NCBI GenBank assembly: GCA_051651645.1
Contig: JBOFSR010000148.1
Span: 1-5,639 of the forward strand
DNA from: JBOFSR01 sp051651645
GTDB lineage: Bacteria > Spirochaetota > Spirochaetia > Treponematales > Treponemataceae
Length of the DNA stretch: 5,639 nt
Direction: 5' to 3'
Shown: in pieces, positions 1 to 5,639 of the stretch
Numbering within the stretch: position 1 is the first letter of the stretch
Layout of the letters: each line of letters begins with the position of its first letter
Notes under the pieces: generated by a model
The model's input: the letters and a program-made list of their open reading frames with translations, nothing else
Told to the model about the DNA's origin: nothing
Databases searched by the model: none
Program-made: the position numbers and the translations under genes

Positions 1-851
1 TACTCCCCTGATATTACAACATTTGAAAGCTTGCTATTATTTGCAAAGGCACTCTCGCCAATAGCCTCAACAGAAACAGGAATATTTACAGAGCGAATAG
101 AAATATTTTCAAACGCACCGTCACCAATTTTAGTAATTGTTCTTGGTATGACGACCTCTAAAATTGCCGTATCATCTTTAAAGGCTTCTGAGGCAATTTC
201 TGTTATTTCAACATTATTTACAACCTCAGGAATAAGCAGTGATTTTGTATTATTAACTACACCTGTTATCACATTGCCTTCCGTTAAAAACTTTGAAGCA
301 GGGATTTCAACGACACAAGCTGCAGAAACTCCCTCTTTTTCATGACTTACAGAAATAACTGCTTTTCCAGCAGAAATACTTTTTACCATGCCATTTTGAT
401 CAACACTTGCTATTGCAGGATTACTAGATTTCCAAACAAGATCATAACTTGATGACTTCGAATTTTCTAAGGTAGCAGAAAGCTGTATAGCGTCTTGAAA
501 AATCACATTATTTTTATTAATCGACAACACCGTATTGTTTTCAACAACAAACTTTACAGTTACAACAACATTAGCAGACGGCATTGGAAAGCGATTATAT
601 CTAATTGGAACAGGCTTGCCATCTATTAAGTACCGAATTGACCCTGGCTCTACAACAAAACCTTCATTTGGAATGATATCAATCTCTACAACATCACCAA
701 CTTTAAAAGCCGTTGAATACAATAAAACCTGTCCGCCAGAAATACTTTTATCAATATTAACATGATGTAAATTAGAAGATACAACATCCGCACATGAAAC
801 CAATAAAAAAACAATAAGTATAAAACTCGTAATAATACCTATCTTTTTCAT
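1..851 (-). CDS. BspA-like leucine-rich-repeat surface lipoprotein, N-terminal part (C-terminus off the left edge)
   Basis: The frame is open from ATG at 851-849 to the window edge: 283 complete codons and no stop. Residues 1-20 form a lipoprotein signal peptide: MKK, a hydrophobic core, then the lipobox L-V-S-C with Cys20 as the lipidation site. Residues about 38-101 resemble an InlB B-repeat-like domain, ending in the typical F-P-M-P-x-A-N-V-V-V-T-V-K-F pattern. Residues about 105-183 are a BIG2 (bacterial Ig-like) domain with the hallmark W-K-S-S-N-P-x-I-A-S-V and G-x-V-x-x-I-S-A-G-K-A. From about 186 on, BspA-type LRR_5 repeats begin (ITEIASEAF, ITKIGDGAF, VEAIGESAF, each with a following V-x-I-P or V-V-I strand). 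BspA family proteins are surface-exposed and are implicated in binding host proteins or other bacteria; here adhesion is inference. The SD GGAGG lies 4 nt before the ATG. The gene is divergent from bglA and has its own strong promoter. Full length is unknown; more LRRs are expected. Confidence 0.9.
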   Translation of the reverse strand, partial: MKKIGIITSFILIVFLLVSCADVVSSNLHHVNIDKSISGGQVLLYSTAFKVGDVVEIDIIPNEGFVVEPGSIRYLIDGKPVPIRYNRFPMPSANVVVTVKFVVENNTVLSINKNNVIFQDAIQLSATLENSKSSSYDLVWKSSNPAIASVDQNGMVKSISAGKAVISVSHEKEGVSAACVVEIPASKFLTEGNVITGVVNNTKSLLIPEVVNNVEITEIASEAFKDDTAILEVVIPRTITKIGDGAFENISIRSVNIPVSVEAIGESAFANNSKLSNVVISGE

Positions 852-959
852 GAAACCTCCATATATTCCGTTCAAATAAATTTGCCCCAACAATACGCCA
901 ACTTGTATACTTTTGGTTTCTTACTTTTATAAACGAGGTTAACTTTCTTACATAAAGAT
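852..959 (-). promoter_or_regulatory. 5' leader of the lipoprotein mRNA with SD (855-860) and possible anti-SD segments
   Basis: This is the predicted untranslated leader between the consensus promoter and the ATG at 851. The minus-strand Shine-Dalgarno GGAGGT lies at 855-860. Two leader segments could pair with it. AACCTC (minus strand, 935-940) complements GAGGTT at 854-859. GAAACC (minus strand, 915-920) complements GGTTTC at 852-857. These competing 6-bp pairings could hide the ribosome site, but short matches are common in AT-rich DNA. I do not recognise any known riboswitch class here. Confidence 0.35.
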
Positions 960-965
960 TGTTTA

Positions 966-994
966 ATTATATACTGGCTCAATTAATTTGTCAA
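966..994 (-). promoter_or_regulatory. Perfect-consensus sigma70 promoter for the lipoprotein gene
   Basis: On the minus strand, TTGACA (989-994) is separated by exactly 17 bp from TATAAT (966-971). Both hexamers match the consensus at all positions. The upstream stretch (995 to about 1045) is almost pure A/T and could act as an UP element. The predicted transcription start is an A near 959, giving a leader of about 108 nt before the lipoprotein ATG. No other minus-strand gene could be its target in this window. Sequence match only; activity is inferred. Confidence 0.8.
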
Positions 995-1101
995 TATATT
1001 TTACAATATAAAACAAAAAAAATATGCTTTTTTTATTATTGATTACTTTTCATTTTTTGAAGTTCAAAAATTCATACATTTTTCTATCAAGAAAAGTCAC
1101 T

Positions 1102-1128
1102 TTTACTTTATTAATAGATTTTTATAAT
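1102..1128 (+). promoter_or_regulatory. Candidate promoter of the bglA-malQ operon
   Basis: A perfect -10 hexamer TATAAT lies at 1123-1128. The best -35 is weak: TTTACT at 1102-1107 (4 of 6 matches) with a short 15-bp spacer. The start would be near 1135, giving a leader of about 84 nt. The -10 box overlaps an inverted repeat AGATT-TTTAT-AATCT (1116-1130), and the larger arms AGAAAAG (1090-1096) and CTTTTCT (1129-1135) bracket the promoter. These could be operator sites or chance in AT-rich sequence. The poor -35 would fit an activator-dependent or repressed sugar promoter, but that is inference. Confidence 0.35.
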
Positions 1129-1218
1129 CTTTTCTCAATCACCTAGATTTTTTTTAGAAAATATCATAAAACTAATTAATAGAAGATAAAGTTGTTCGAG
1201 CTAAAAAAAGGAGAGAAA

Positions 1219-2595
1219 ATGAGTTTTTCAAAGGATTTTATTTGGGGGGCGGCAACTGCTGCATATCAAATTGAGGGTGCTTACGATGTGGATGGCAAAA
1301 CTGATTCAATTTGGGATACGTTTTCTAAAAAAGAGGGTGTGATTTTTGAAGGGCACACGGGTTTTACGGCGTGCGATCACTATCATCGATACAAAGAAGA
1401 CGTTCAACTGATGAAGCAAGCGGGGATTAAGCATTATCGATTTTCAATTAGCTGGCCGCGAATTTTGCCGAATGGAACAGGCGAGGTCAACAAAAAAGGG
1501 ATAGCGTTTTACGATAATTTAATTAACGAACTCATTGGTGCAGGGATTGAGCCGTGGATTACAATGTTTCACTGGGATTATCCTGAGGTTTTGTATCAAA
1601 AAGGAGGCTGGCTCAATGATGATAGCAGTGCATGGTTTGAGCATTATGCAAAAATCCTTGTTGATCATTTTTCTGATCGCGTTACGCATTGGTTTATTAT
1701 CAACGAGCCACAATGCTTTGCATCGGGTCACGTGAAAAACTGGGAGCATGCACCGTCAGTTAATTTTTCTGTTGAGCAGCAAATGATTATGGTTCGAAAT
1801 ATTTTGCTTGCGTATGGAAAGTCGTCGTTGGCAATTAAAAAGTTTGCAAAAAAGGCGCCTAAAATCGGTTTTGCATCAACGGCAAATCCTGCATACCCTG
1901 AAACAAATTCAAAAGAAGATATTGAGGCTACTCGCATTTTTACCTACGAGACGAAAACGCCATGGCAGCCGCTTTTTAATACGTCCTTGTGGTGCGATCC
2001 CATTTTTTTTGGCAAATATCCGAAGGAATTATTGGATGATATGGGCTACACTCCGCTCATAAAAGACGGTGATATGGAGATTATTCATCAAGCGCCTGAT
2101 TTCTATGGCGTAAATTATTATCATTCCCCAAAAGTTCGAATGGGCAAAAATGGAAAGCCCGAGCTTTGCGAAAAGCCAATTGGTTGGGCGCACACGGCGA
2201 TGAATTGGCCGTATACGCCAGAGGCAATATATTGGATGGCAAAGTTTCATTATGAGCGTTATCAAAAACCAATCATTGTCAGCGAAAATGGCCTTGCGTC
2301 TGTGGACTGGATTTGTGCCGATGGCAAAGTGCATGATGGAGCACGCGTTGACTACATTGGCACGCATATTCGCGGCTTAAAAGAGGCGGCAAAAGACGGC
2401 ATTCCTATTGCAGGCTATTTTTATTGGTCGCTTATGGACAACTTTGAATGGGCATTTGGCTACTCACAACGATTTGGCATTATTCACGTGGACTATCAAA
2501 CACAAAAACGAACGCTCAAAGATTCAGCTTTCTTCTATAAAAAGGTGATTGAAACAAACGGAGAAATTGTAGACAAGCCAGAATTATGGTTTTAA
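1219..2595 (+). CDS. bglA: GH1 beta-glucosidase
   Basis: This 458-residue protein has the usual length of a family 1 glycoside hydrolase and a complete (beta/alpha)8 barrel. It should hydrolyse terminal beta-D-glucosyl residues from cellobiose and other beta-glucosides, with retention of configuration. It starts with the family signature F-I-W-G-A-A-T-A-A-Y-Q-I-E-G (Gln17 binds sugar). The acid/base is Glu163 in I-N-E-P and the nucleophile is Glu356 in V-S-E-N-G. His118-Trp119, Asn299-Tyr300, Trp403 and Glu410-Trp411 line the -1 subsite. Glu410-Trp411 in place of the Ser/Lys/Tyr phosphate-binding set of 6-phospho-beta-glucosidases argues for unphosphorylated substrates. There is no signal peptide, so it is cytoplasmic. 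The ATG at 1219 is chosen because AGGAG (1209-1213) lies 5 nt before it; an in-frame TTG at 1192 would put that SD inside the gene. It is the first gene of an operon with malQ. The exact substrate (glucoside, fucoside or galactoside) is not fixed by sequence. Confidence 0.93.
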   Translation: MSFSKDFIWGAATAAYQIEGAYDVDGKTDSIWDTFSKKEGVIFEGHTGFTACDHYHRYKEDVQLMKQAGIKHYRFSISWPRILPNGTGEVNKKGIAFYDNLINELIGAGIEPWITMFHWDYPEVLYQKGGWLNDDSSAWFEHYAKILVDHFSDRVTHWFIINEPQCFASGHVKNWEHAPSVNFSVEQQMIMVRNILLAYGKSSLAIKKFAKKAPKIGFASTANPAYPETNSKEDIEATRIFTYETKTPWQPLFNTSLWCDPIFFGKYPKELLDDMGYTPLIKDGDMEIIHQAPDFYGVNYYHSPKVRMGKNGKPELCEKPIGWAHTAMNWPYTPEAIYWMAKFHYERYQKPIIVSENGLASVDWICADGKVHDGARVDYIGTHIRGLKEAAKDGIPIAGYFYWSLMDNFEWAFGYSQRFGIIHVDYQTQKRTLKDSAFFYKKVIETNGEIVDKPELWF

Positions 2596-2597
2596 AA

Positions 2598-2602
2598 AGG
2601 AG
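2598..2602 (+). promoter_or_regulatory. Ribosome binding site of malQ in the 13-nt bglA-malQ gap
   Basis: AGGAG begins 2 nt after the bglA stop codon (2593-2595) and lies 6 nt before the malQ ATG at 2609. The gap is too short for a promoter or terminator, so the two genes are almost certainly on one transcript, with efficient independent or re-initiating translation of malQ. Confidence 0.8.
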
Positions 2603-2608
2603 AAAAAT

Positions 2609-4171
2609 ATGAAATTAAAAAGAGCAAGTGGAATTATTCTTCACCCAACATCGCTACCAAACAGTGCAGGGATTGGAACCCTTGGTAAAGAAGCCTTTCG
2701 ATTTGTGGACTGGCTTAAATCAGCACAGCAAACACTGTGGCAAGTACTTCCCATTGGGCCAACGGGCTATGGAGACTCGCCGTATGCAAGTTTTTCAACC
2801 TTTGCGGGCAATCCACTTTTAATCGACTTAGACATTCTCGCTCAGCAAAAATTCATCAAGGAAAGTGAAATTATTCCGCCTGAGTGGATTTCACATTCGG
2901 GAAATATTGATTATGGATCAGTGGTATACTGGAAGATTCCATTAATCAAAAAGATAGCTAAAAATTTCTTAAAAACGGCAAAGGCAAAAGATACAAAATC
3001 CTTTACAGATTTTGTGAGCAAAAATGAACTGTGGCTTGAAAATTATGCAACTTTTATGAGTATAAAGGAATTTTACGATGCTAAAGCTCAAGCTGAAAAT
3101 GTTTTTGGGGAATGCTGGAATACCTATTGGCCAAAAGATCTTGCACTTTGTGACCCGCAAGCCATTGAAAAATGGAAAAAATCCCACAGCAAAGAAATTG
3201 AAGTGCATAAAGTCATTCAATTCTTTTTTTATACGCAATGGCAAAGTCTTAAACAGTATGCAAACGAAAATGGAGTTAAAATTATTGGTGATATTCCTAT
3301 TTTTGTGGCGCTTGACTCAGCTGATGTATGGGCAAATCAAAGCCTTTTTCAGCTCGACAGCAATGCAAAACCTGTAGTTGTAGCGGGTGTTCCACCAGAT
3401 TATTTTAGTGCAACGGGTCAGCTATGGGGAAATCCCCTATATAATTGGAAGGAAATGAAAAAAGACTCCTACCAATGGTGGCTTAATCGCATTCAAGCTA
3501 TGTTAGATTTGTTTGACTGCATTCGCATTGATCACTTTAGAGGATTTGAATCCTACTGGGCTATTCCTGCTGGGGAGAAAACGGCAATGAATGGCAAGTG
3601 GATAAAAGGGCCTGACCACGATTTATTCAAGGTAATCAAGCAAAAACTCGGTGATATTTCAATTATTGCCGAGGATTTAGGCATTATTACCGAGGAGGTT
3701 AAAGCTCTGCGTGATGATTTTGACTTGCCTGGAATGAAAATATTGCAATTTGCCTTCGACATAAATGAGGCAGGCAAAGGCGGTTGCGTTAATTCCTACC
3801 TTCCGCATATGTATAGCTCGACAAATTGCGTTGTATACACGGGCACGCACGATAACGCGACTATGCAAGGCTGGATTAATGAAGCAAGCGAGGAGGAGCT
3901 ACAGCTGATAAAAAACTATCTGGGCGGAGAAAGTCCTGATGCTCTGTGTTTTAGAATGATTCAACTTGCTTTTAGCTCGATTGCCGATTATTGCATTATT
4001 CCCTTGCAAGATGTGCTTGGTTTTGGTAACGATACACGAATGAATACGCCTTCAACAAGTGGTGGACAAAACTGGCAGTGGCGAATGGATGATCATCATT
4101 TTGATTCCGATAAGGCACAATGGCTTAAGTATCTTTCTACTTTGTATGCCCGCAATCTAAGTGAAAAGTAA
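2609..4171 (+). CDS. malQ: 4-alpha-glucanotransferase (amylomaltase, GH77)
   Basis: MalQ transfers alpha-1,4-glucan segments between maltodextrins, releasing glucose and building longer chains that phosphorylase can use; it acts in the cytoplasm. The 520 residues match the compact ~500-residue bacterial type rather than the longer E. coli type. The N-terminal R-A-S-G-I-x-L-H-P-T-S-L-P is the family signature, followed by Q-x-L-P-I-G-P-T-G-Y-G-D-S-P-Y (residues 45-59). The nucleophile is Asp308 in R-I-D-H-F-R-G, the acid/base is Glu355 in A-E-D-L-G, and the third carboxylate is Asp415 in T-G-T-H-D-N. The 250s-type loop (V-A-G-V-P-P-D-Y-F-S, residues 258-267) and the C-terminal G-Q-N-W-Q-W-R are also intact. 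It lies 13 nt after the beta-glucosidase gene, so glucose from two kinds of glucan may be handled together. No glycogen phosphorylase or maltose transporter gene is in view. Confidence 0.96.
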   Translation: MKLKRASGIILHPTSLPNSAGIGTLGKEAFRFVDWLKSAQQTLWQVLPIGPTGYGDSPYASFSTFAGNPLLIDLDILAQQKFIKESEIIPPEWISHSGNIDYGSVVYWKIPLIKKIAKNFLKTAKAKDTKSFTDFVSKNELWLENYATFMSIKEFYDAKAQAENVFGECWNTYWPKDLALCDPQAIEKWKKSHSKEIEVHKVIQFFFYTQWQSLKQYANENGVKIIGDIPIFVALDSADVWANQSLFQLDSNAKPVVVAGVPPDYFSATGQLWGNPLYNWKEMKKDSYQWWLNRIQAMLDLFDCIRIDHFRGFESYWAIPAGEKTAMNGKWIKGPDHDLFKVIKQKLGDISIIAEDLGIITEEVKALRDDFDLPGMKILQFAFDINEAGKGGCVNSYLPHMYSSTNCVVYTGTHDNATMQGWINEASEEELQLIKNYLGGESPDALCFRMIQLAFSSIADYCIIPLQDVLGFGNDTRMNTPSTSGGQNWQWRMDDHHFDSDKAQWLKYLSTLYARNLSEK

Positions 4172-4188
4172 TTTTATATAGAATTTTA

Positions 4189-4217
4189 TTGTATTTCAAA
4201 TAAAATCATGGTACTAT
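4189..4217 (+). promoter_or_regulatory. Candidate extended -10 promoter overlapping the cysE start
   Basis: TTGTAT (4189-4194; 3 of 6 matches to the -35) is followed by a 17-bp spacer and TACTAT (4212-4217; 4 of 6). A TG at 4209-4210 makes an extended -10, TGgTACTAT. The predicted start of transcription is at 4224-4225, which coincides with the in-frame ATG at 4225 (Met4 of the long reading). The hexamers are imperfect in AT-rich DNA, so this is a candidate only. The malQ-cysE gap has no terminator hairpin, so read-through from the sugar operon is an alternative source of message. Confidence 0.35.
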
Positions 4218-5097
4218 GAGTGTTATGAAATCACAGATTGGAATGTATACTGAAAGTATCTTAGAGTCATATAAAAAGTATGGGGGAATTAATTTATCAG
4301 AGGCGGAGAATTTCCCCAATGCTGAAAATGTTATTTTAGCATTGAACGATATCCATTCACTCATTTTTCCAGGATTTAAAACAGCTGAGTTTTTGGATAA
4401 AAACAGCTTGCATTATATTATTGGGGAGCGAATTAATCGTATTGTTTCGGTTTTAATGCCCGAAATAAAAAAAGCTCTCTTGTATGTATGCAAAAAAAGT
4501 AATTTAACAGGGCGAAACTGTTTTGAGCTTGCAGAGCAAACAGTGCTTTCATTTATTGAAGAAATTCCAGAAATTCGTCGCCTCATCCACTTAGATGCTG
4601 AAGCAGCGCTCAACAATGACCCTGCAGCTCATACAATAGAAGAAATTATTCTCTCGTATCCTGGCCTTGAAGCAATTTTAATTTATCGCATTGCACACTT
4701 TTTTTATAAAAATGGAGTTCCGCTTATTCCACGAATTATGAGTGAATATATTCACGGCAAAACGGGCATTGACATAAGCCCTGGTGCTCAAATAGGATCA
4801 TCATTTTTTATCGATCATGGAACGGGCGTTGTCATTGGAGAAACCTGCAAAATTGGTAATAATGTTCGCATATATCAAGGAGTTACGCTTGGTGCATTAA
4901 GCGTAAAAAAAGCATTACAAGACAAAAAACGCCATCCTACAATCGAAGACAACGTGGTAATTTATCCAAATGCGACTATACTCGGTGGTAAAACTATTGT
5001 TGGAAAAGATTGCATTATTGGTGGCAATGTATGGATTATTGAATCAATTCCAGCAGGCAGTACCATCAGAAACAAGCAGGTAGATCAGCCACAGTGA
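4216..5097 (+). CDS. cysE: Serine O-acetyltransferase, EpsC type
   Basis: The enzyme acetylates L-serine with acetyl-CoA to O-acetylserine, the first step of cysteine synthesis, in the cytoplasm. Residues about 30-165 form the helical N-terminal domain typical of the long EpsC-type members (L-I-F-P-G-F at 49-54, then D-P-A-A-H-T-I-E-E-I and Y-P-G-L-E-A-I-x-x-Y-R-I-A-H at 135-161). Residues about 182-285 form the left-handed beta-helix of hexapeptide repeats. I-D-H-G-T-G-V-V-I-G-E-T contains the catalytic His201, partnered by Asp186; K-R-H-P (His240) sits in the loop after V-T-L-G-A-L. The usual I-H-P before the helix reads I-S-P here. The tail ends in Gln, not the Ile that docks into CysK in E. 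coli-type complexes. A TAA at 4201-4203 rules out a longer start. No Shine-Dalgarno precedes 4216, so the ATG at 4225 (290 residues) is a real alternative. The stop overlaps the next gene by 4 nt. Confidence 0.93.
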   Translation: MSVMKSQIGMYTESILESYKKYGGINLSEAENFPNAENVILALNDIHSLIFPGFKTAEFLDKNSLHYIIGERINRIVSVLMPEIKKALLYVCKKSNLTGRNCFELAEQTVLSFIEEIPEIRRLIHLDAEAALNNDPAAHTIEEIILSYPGLEAILIYRIAHFFYKNGVPLIPRIMSEYIHGKTGIDISPGAQIGSSFFIDHGTGVVIGETCKIGNNVRIYQGVTLGALSVKKALQDKKRHPTIEDNVVIYPNATILGGKTIVGKDCIIGGNVWIIESIPAGSTIRNKQVDQPQ

Positions 5098-5477
5098 AAG
5101 AAAAATTACTTTTTCGATTAGGGGACTTCTTTGTAATTGCTATAATTCTTGGAATATCGATTGCATTTTTTATAAAAATTTATAGTTCAAATACAATAAA
5201 ACAAGAAATTATTATTAAATCATCCAAAAACACATGGATTTATCCGCTTAGTGAAAACCGTGCAATCACCGCAGAAGGAAATCTTGGCGAGACAAAAATT
5301 GTCGTTGAAAACTCATTTGTTTATTTTATTGATTCTCCCTGCACTAACAAAACATGCATTGCATCAGGAAAAATTAACAATTCGAACCAGTGGATTGCAT
5401 GCCTACCAAATCAAATTTTTGCTTATATTAAGGGTAATAAAAACCAAGAAGATTTTGATCTAATAAGTATTCATTAA
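5094..5477 (+). CDS. Membrane-anchored NusG domain II protein
   Basis: This 127-residue protein starts with GTG at 5094, overlapping the cysE TGA as GTGA, so its translation is probably coupled to cysE. No ATG or close SD offers a better start (an AGG at 5078-5080 is 13 nt away). Residues about 11-30 form one hydrophobic segment, giving a signal anchor with the rest outside the cytoplasm. The C-terminal part (about 38-115) fits the NusG domain II family: V-E-N-S-x-V-x-F-I-D-S-P-C-x-x-K-x-C near 71-88 and W-I-A-C-L-P-N at 100-106. The three cysteines, Cys83, Cys88 and Cys103, are the family's conserved ones. Despite the name there is no NGN domain and it is not the elongation factor NusG. The function is not known; in other anaerobes such genes often lie near Gx-transporter, FMN-binding or Rnf genes, which are not seen here. 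Confidence 0.85.
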   Translation: MKEKLLFRLGDFFVIAIILGISIAFFIKIYSSNTIKQEIIIKSSKNTWIYPLSENRAITAEGNLGETKIVVENSFVYFIDSPCTNKTCIASGKINNSNQWIACLPNQIFAYIKGNKNQEDFDLISIH

Positions 5478-5516
5478 AAAAAATTATATCAGAAAACTAG
5501 ATTTAAAATAAAAAAG
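5478..5516 (-). terminator. Possible rRNA operon terminator after 5S
   Basis: On the minus strand the closing helix of 5S is followed directly by six T (5510-5515), then more T-rich sequence. A weak imperfect hairpin (ATCTAG, TTTT loop, CTGAT; 5488-5502) precedes a run of eight T (5477-5484). Either could end transcription, but neither has a strong separate GC stem. No clear terminator for the converging plus-strand gene is seen in the same 39-nt gap. Confidence 0.35.
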
Positions 5517-5626
5517 TCTGGCGACTACCTACTTTCCCGCGGTTAAGCAGTATCATCGGCGTAAGAGAGCTTGACTTCCGTGTTCGGTAAGGGAACGGGT
5601 ATTGCCTCTCCACTATGGTCACCAGA
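5517..5626 (-). rRNA. rrf: 5S ribosomal RNA
   Basis: Read on the minus strand this has the 5S core: the conserved CCGAACACGGAAGT in the middle, preceded by CCCGTTCC and followed by the CGCCGATGATACTG and GGGAAAGTAGGT elements. The two ends pair as helix I: TCTGGTGAC at 5618-5626 with GTCGCCAGA at 5517-5525, nine pairs including one G-U; one more G-C pair can form at 5627/5516, so the exact ends may be a base longer. The length of about 110 nt is at the short end for bacterial 5S. It is probably the last gene of a 16S-23S-5S operon on the minus strand. Only 13 nt upstream are visible (an AT-rich spacer), so the 23S gene is expected beyond the right edge. Confidence 0.97.
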
Positions 5627-5639
5627 CATTATAAACAAA

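Larger units (their letters stand above)
852..1218. other. Divergent AT-rich intergenic region (367 nt)
   Basis: This gap separates the minus-strand lipoprotein gene from the plus-strand sugar operon. It contains the strong minus-strand promoter and leader, the candidate bglA promoter, and long A and T runs (for example around 1014-1035 and 1148-1155). No open frame with a credible ribosome site, no RNA gene and no strong GC hairpin was seen. Neither flanking gene has a transcription terminator here, as expected for divergent genes. Confidence 0.8.

Noticed and set aside
31..765. Plus-strand open frames at 31-345 and 535-765
   Set aside because: They are antisense to the well-supported lipoprotein frame, lack ribosome sites and show no recognisable family.
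948..953. Minimal start-stop ORF (ATG TAA) near the 5' end of the lipoprotein leader, minus strand
   Set aside because: No ribosome site and only a few bases from the predicted transcription start; easily chance in AT-rich sequence.
988..1012. Plus-strand TTGTCA followed by TATAAA as a bglA promoter
   Set aside because: The spacer is only about 13 bp, too short for sigma70; the signal overlaps the much better minus-strand promoter.
1192..1218. TTG start for the beta-glucosidase, adding nine residues
   Set aside because: The extension would contain the AGGAG ribosome site and has no SD of its own; the family signature starts right after the ATG at 1219.
1519..2367. Minus-strand frames inside the beta-glucosidase gene
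   Set aside because: They mirror the coding bias of the real gene, have no ribosome sites and no recognisable domains.
4172..4215. Rho-independent terminator between malQ and cysE
   Set aside because: The gap has no stem with G/C content and no hairpin followed by a T run.
5094..5477. Reading the NusG-II protein as the transcription factor NusG
   Set aside because: There is no NGN or KOW domain; it has a membrane anchor and the cysteine pattern of the separate NusG domain II family.

Overview
This window most resembles a chromosomal piece of an AT-rich host-associated or anaerobic bacterium, probably a spirochaete of the Treponema type. The reasons are indirect. The left-hand gene is a BspA-like leucine-rich-repeat lipoprotein with an L-V-S-C lipobox. 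There is also an EpsC-type serine acetyltransferase, a membrane-anchored NusG-domain-II protein and a compact 5S rRNA of about 110 nt. Anaerobic Firmicutes share several of these families, so the assignment is moderate. No mobile element, CRISPR array, phage gene or tRNA is visible.

Layout: (1) 1-851, minus strand: the N-terminal 283 residues of a surface lipoprotein that runs off the left edge. Its modules are a signal peptide, an InlB-like repeat, a BIG2 domain and the first BspA-type LRRs. (2) 852-1218: a divergent AT-rich intergenic region. On the minus strand it holds a perfect-consensus sigma70 promoter (TTGACA, 17 bp, TATAAT) and a leader of about 108 nt; on the plus strand it holds a weaker candidate promoter for the sugar genes. 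(3) 1219-4171, plus strand: a two-gene operon of a GH1 beta-glucosidase and a GH77 4-alpha-glucanotransferase (MalQ), 13 nt apart, each with a good Shine-Dalgarno. (4) 4216-5477, plus strand: an EpsC-type serine O-acetyltransferase (CysE) overlapping by 4 nt a small membrane-anchored NusG-II protein. A possible extended -10 promoter sits right at the cysE start and could give a leaderless message. (5) 5517-5626, minus strand: 5S rRNA, the end of an rRNA operon whose 23S gene should lie beyond the right edge; it converges on the NusG-II gene.

Together: the GH1 enzyme should release glucose from unphosphorylated beta-glucosides or cello-oligosaccharides. MalQ should rearrange maltodextrins so that glucose and longer glucans enter glycolysis or glycogen metabolism. 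CysE makes O-acetylserine, the committed precursor of cysteine. No transporter, regulator or cysteine synthase gene is in view. The coding content is conventional; the points most worth a second look are regulatory (the lipoprotein leader and the cysE start) and the cysE/NusG-II coupling.
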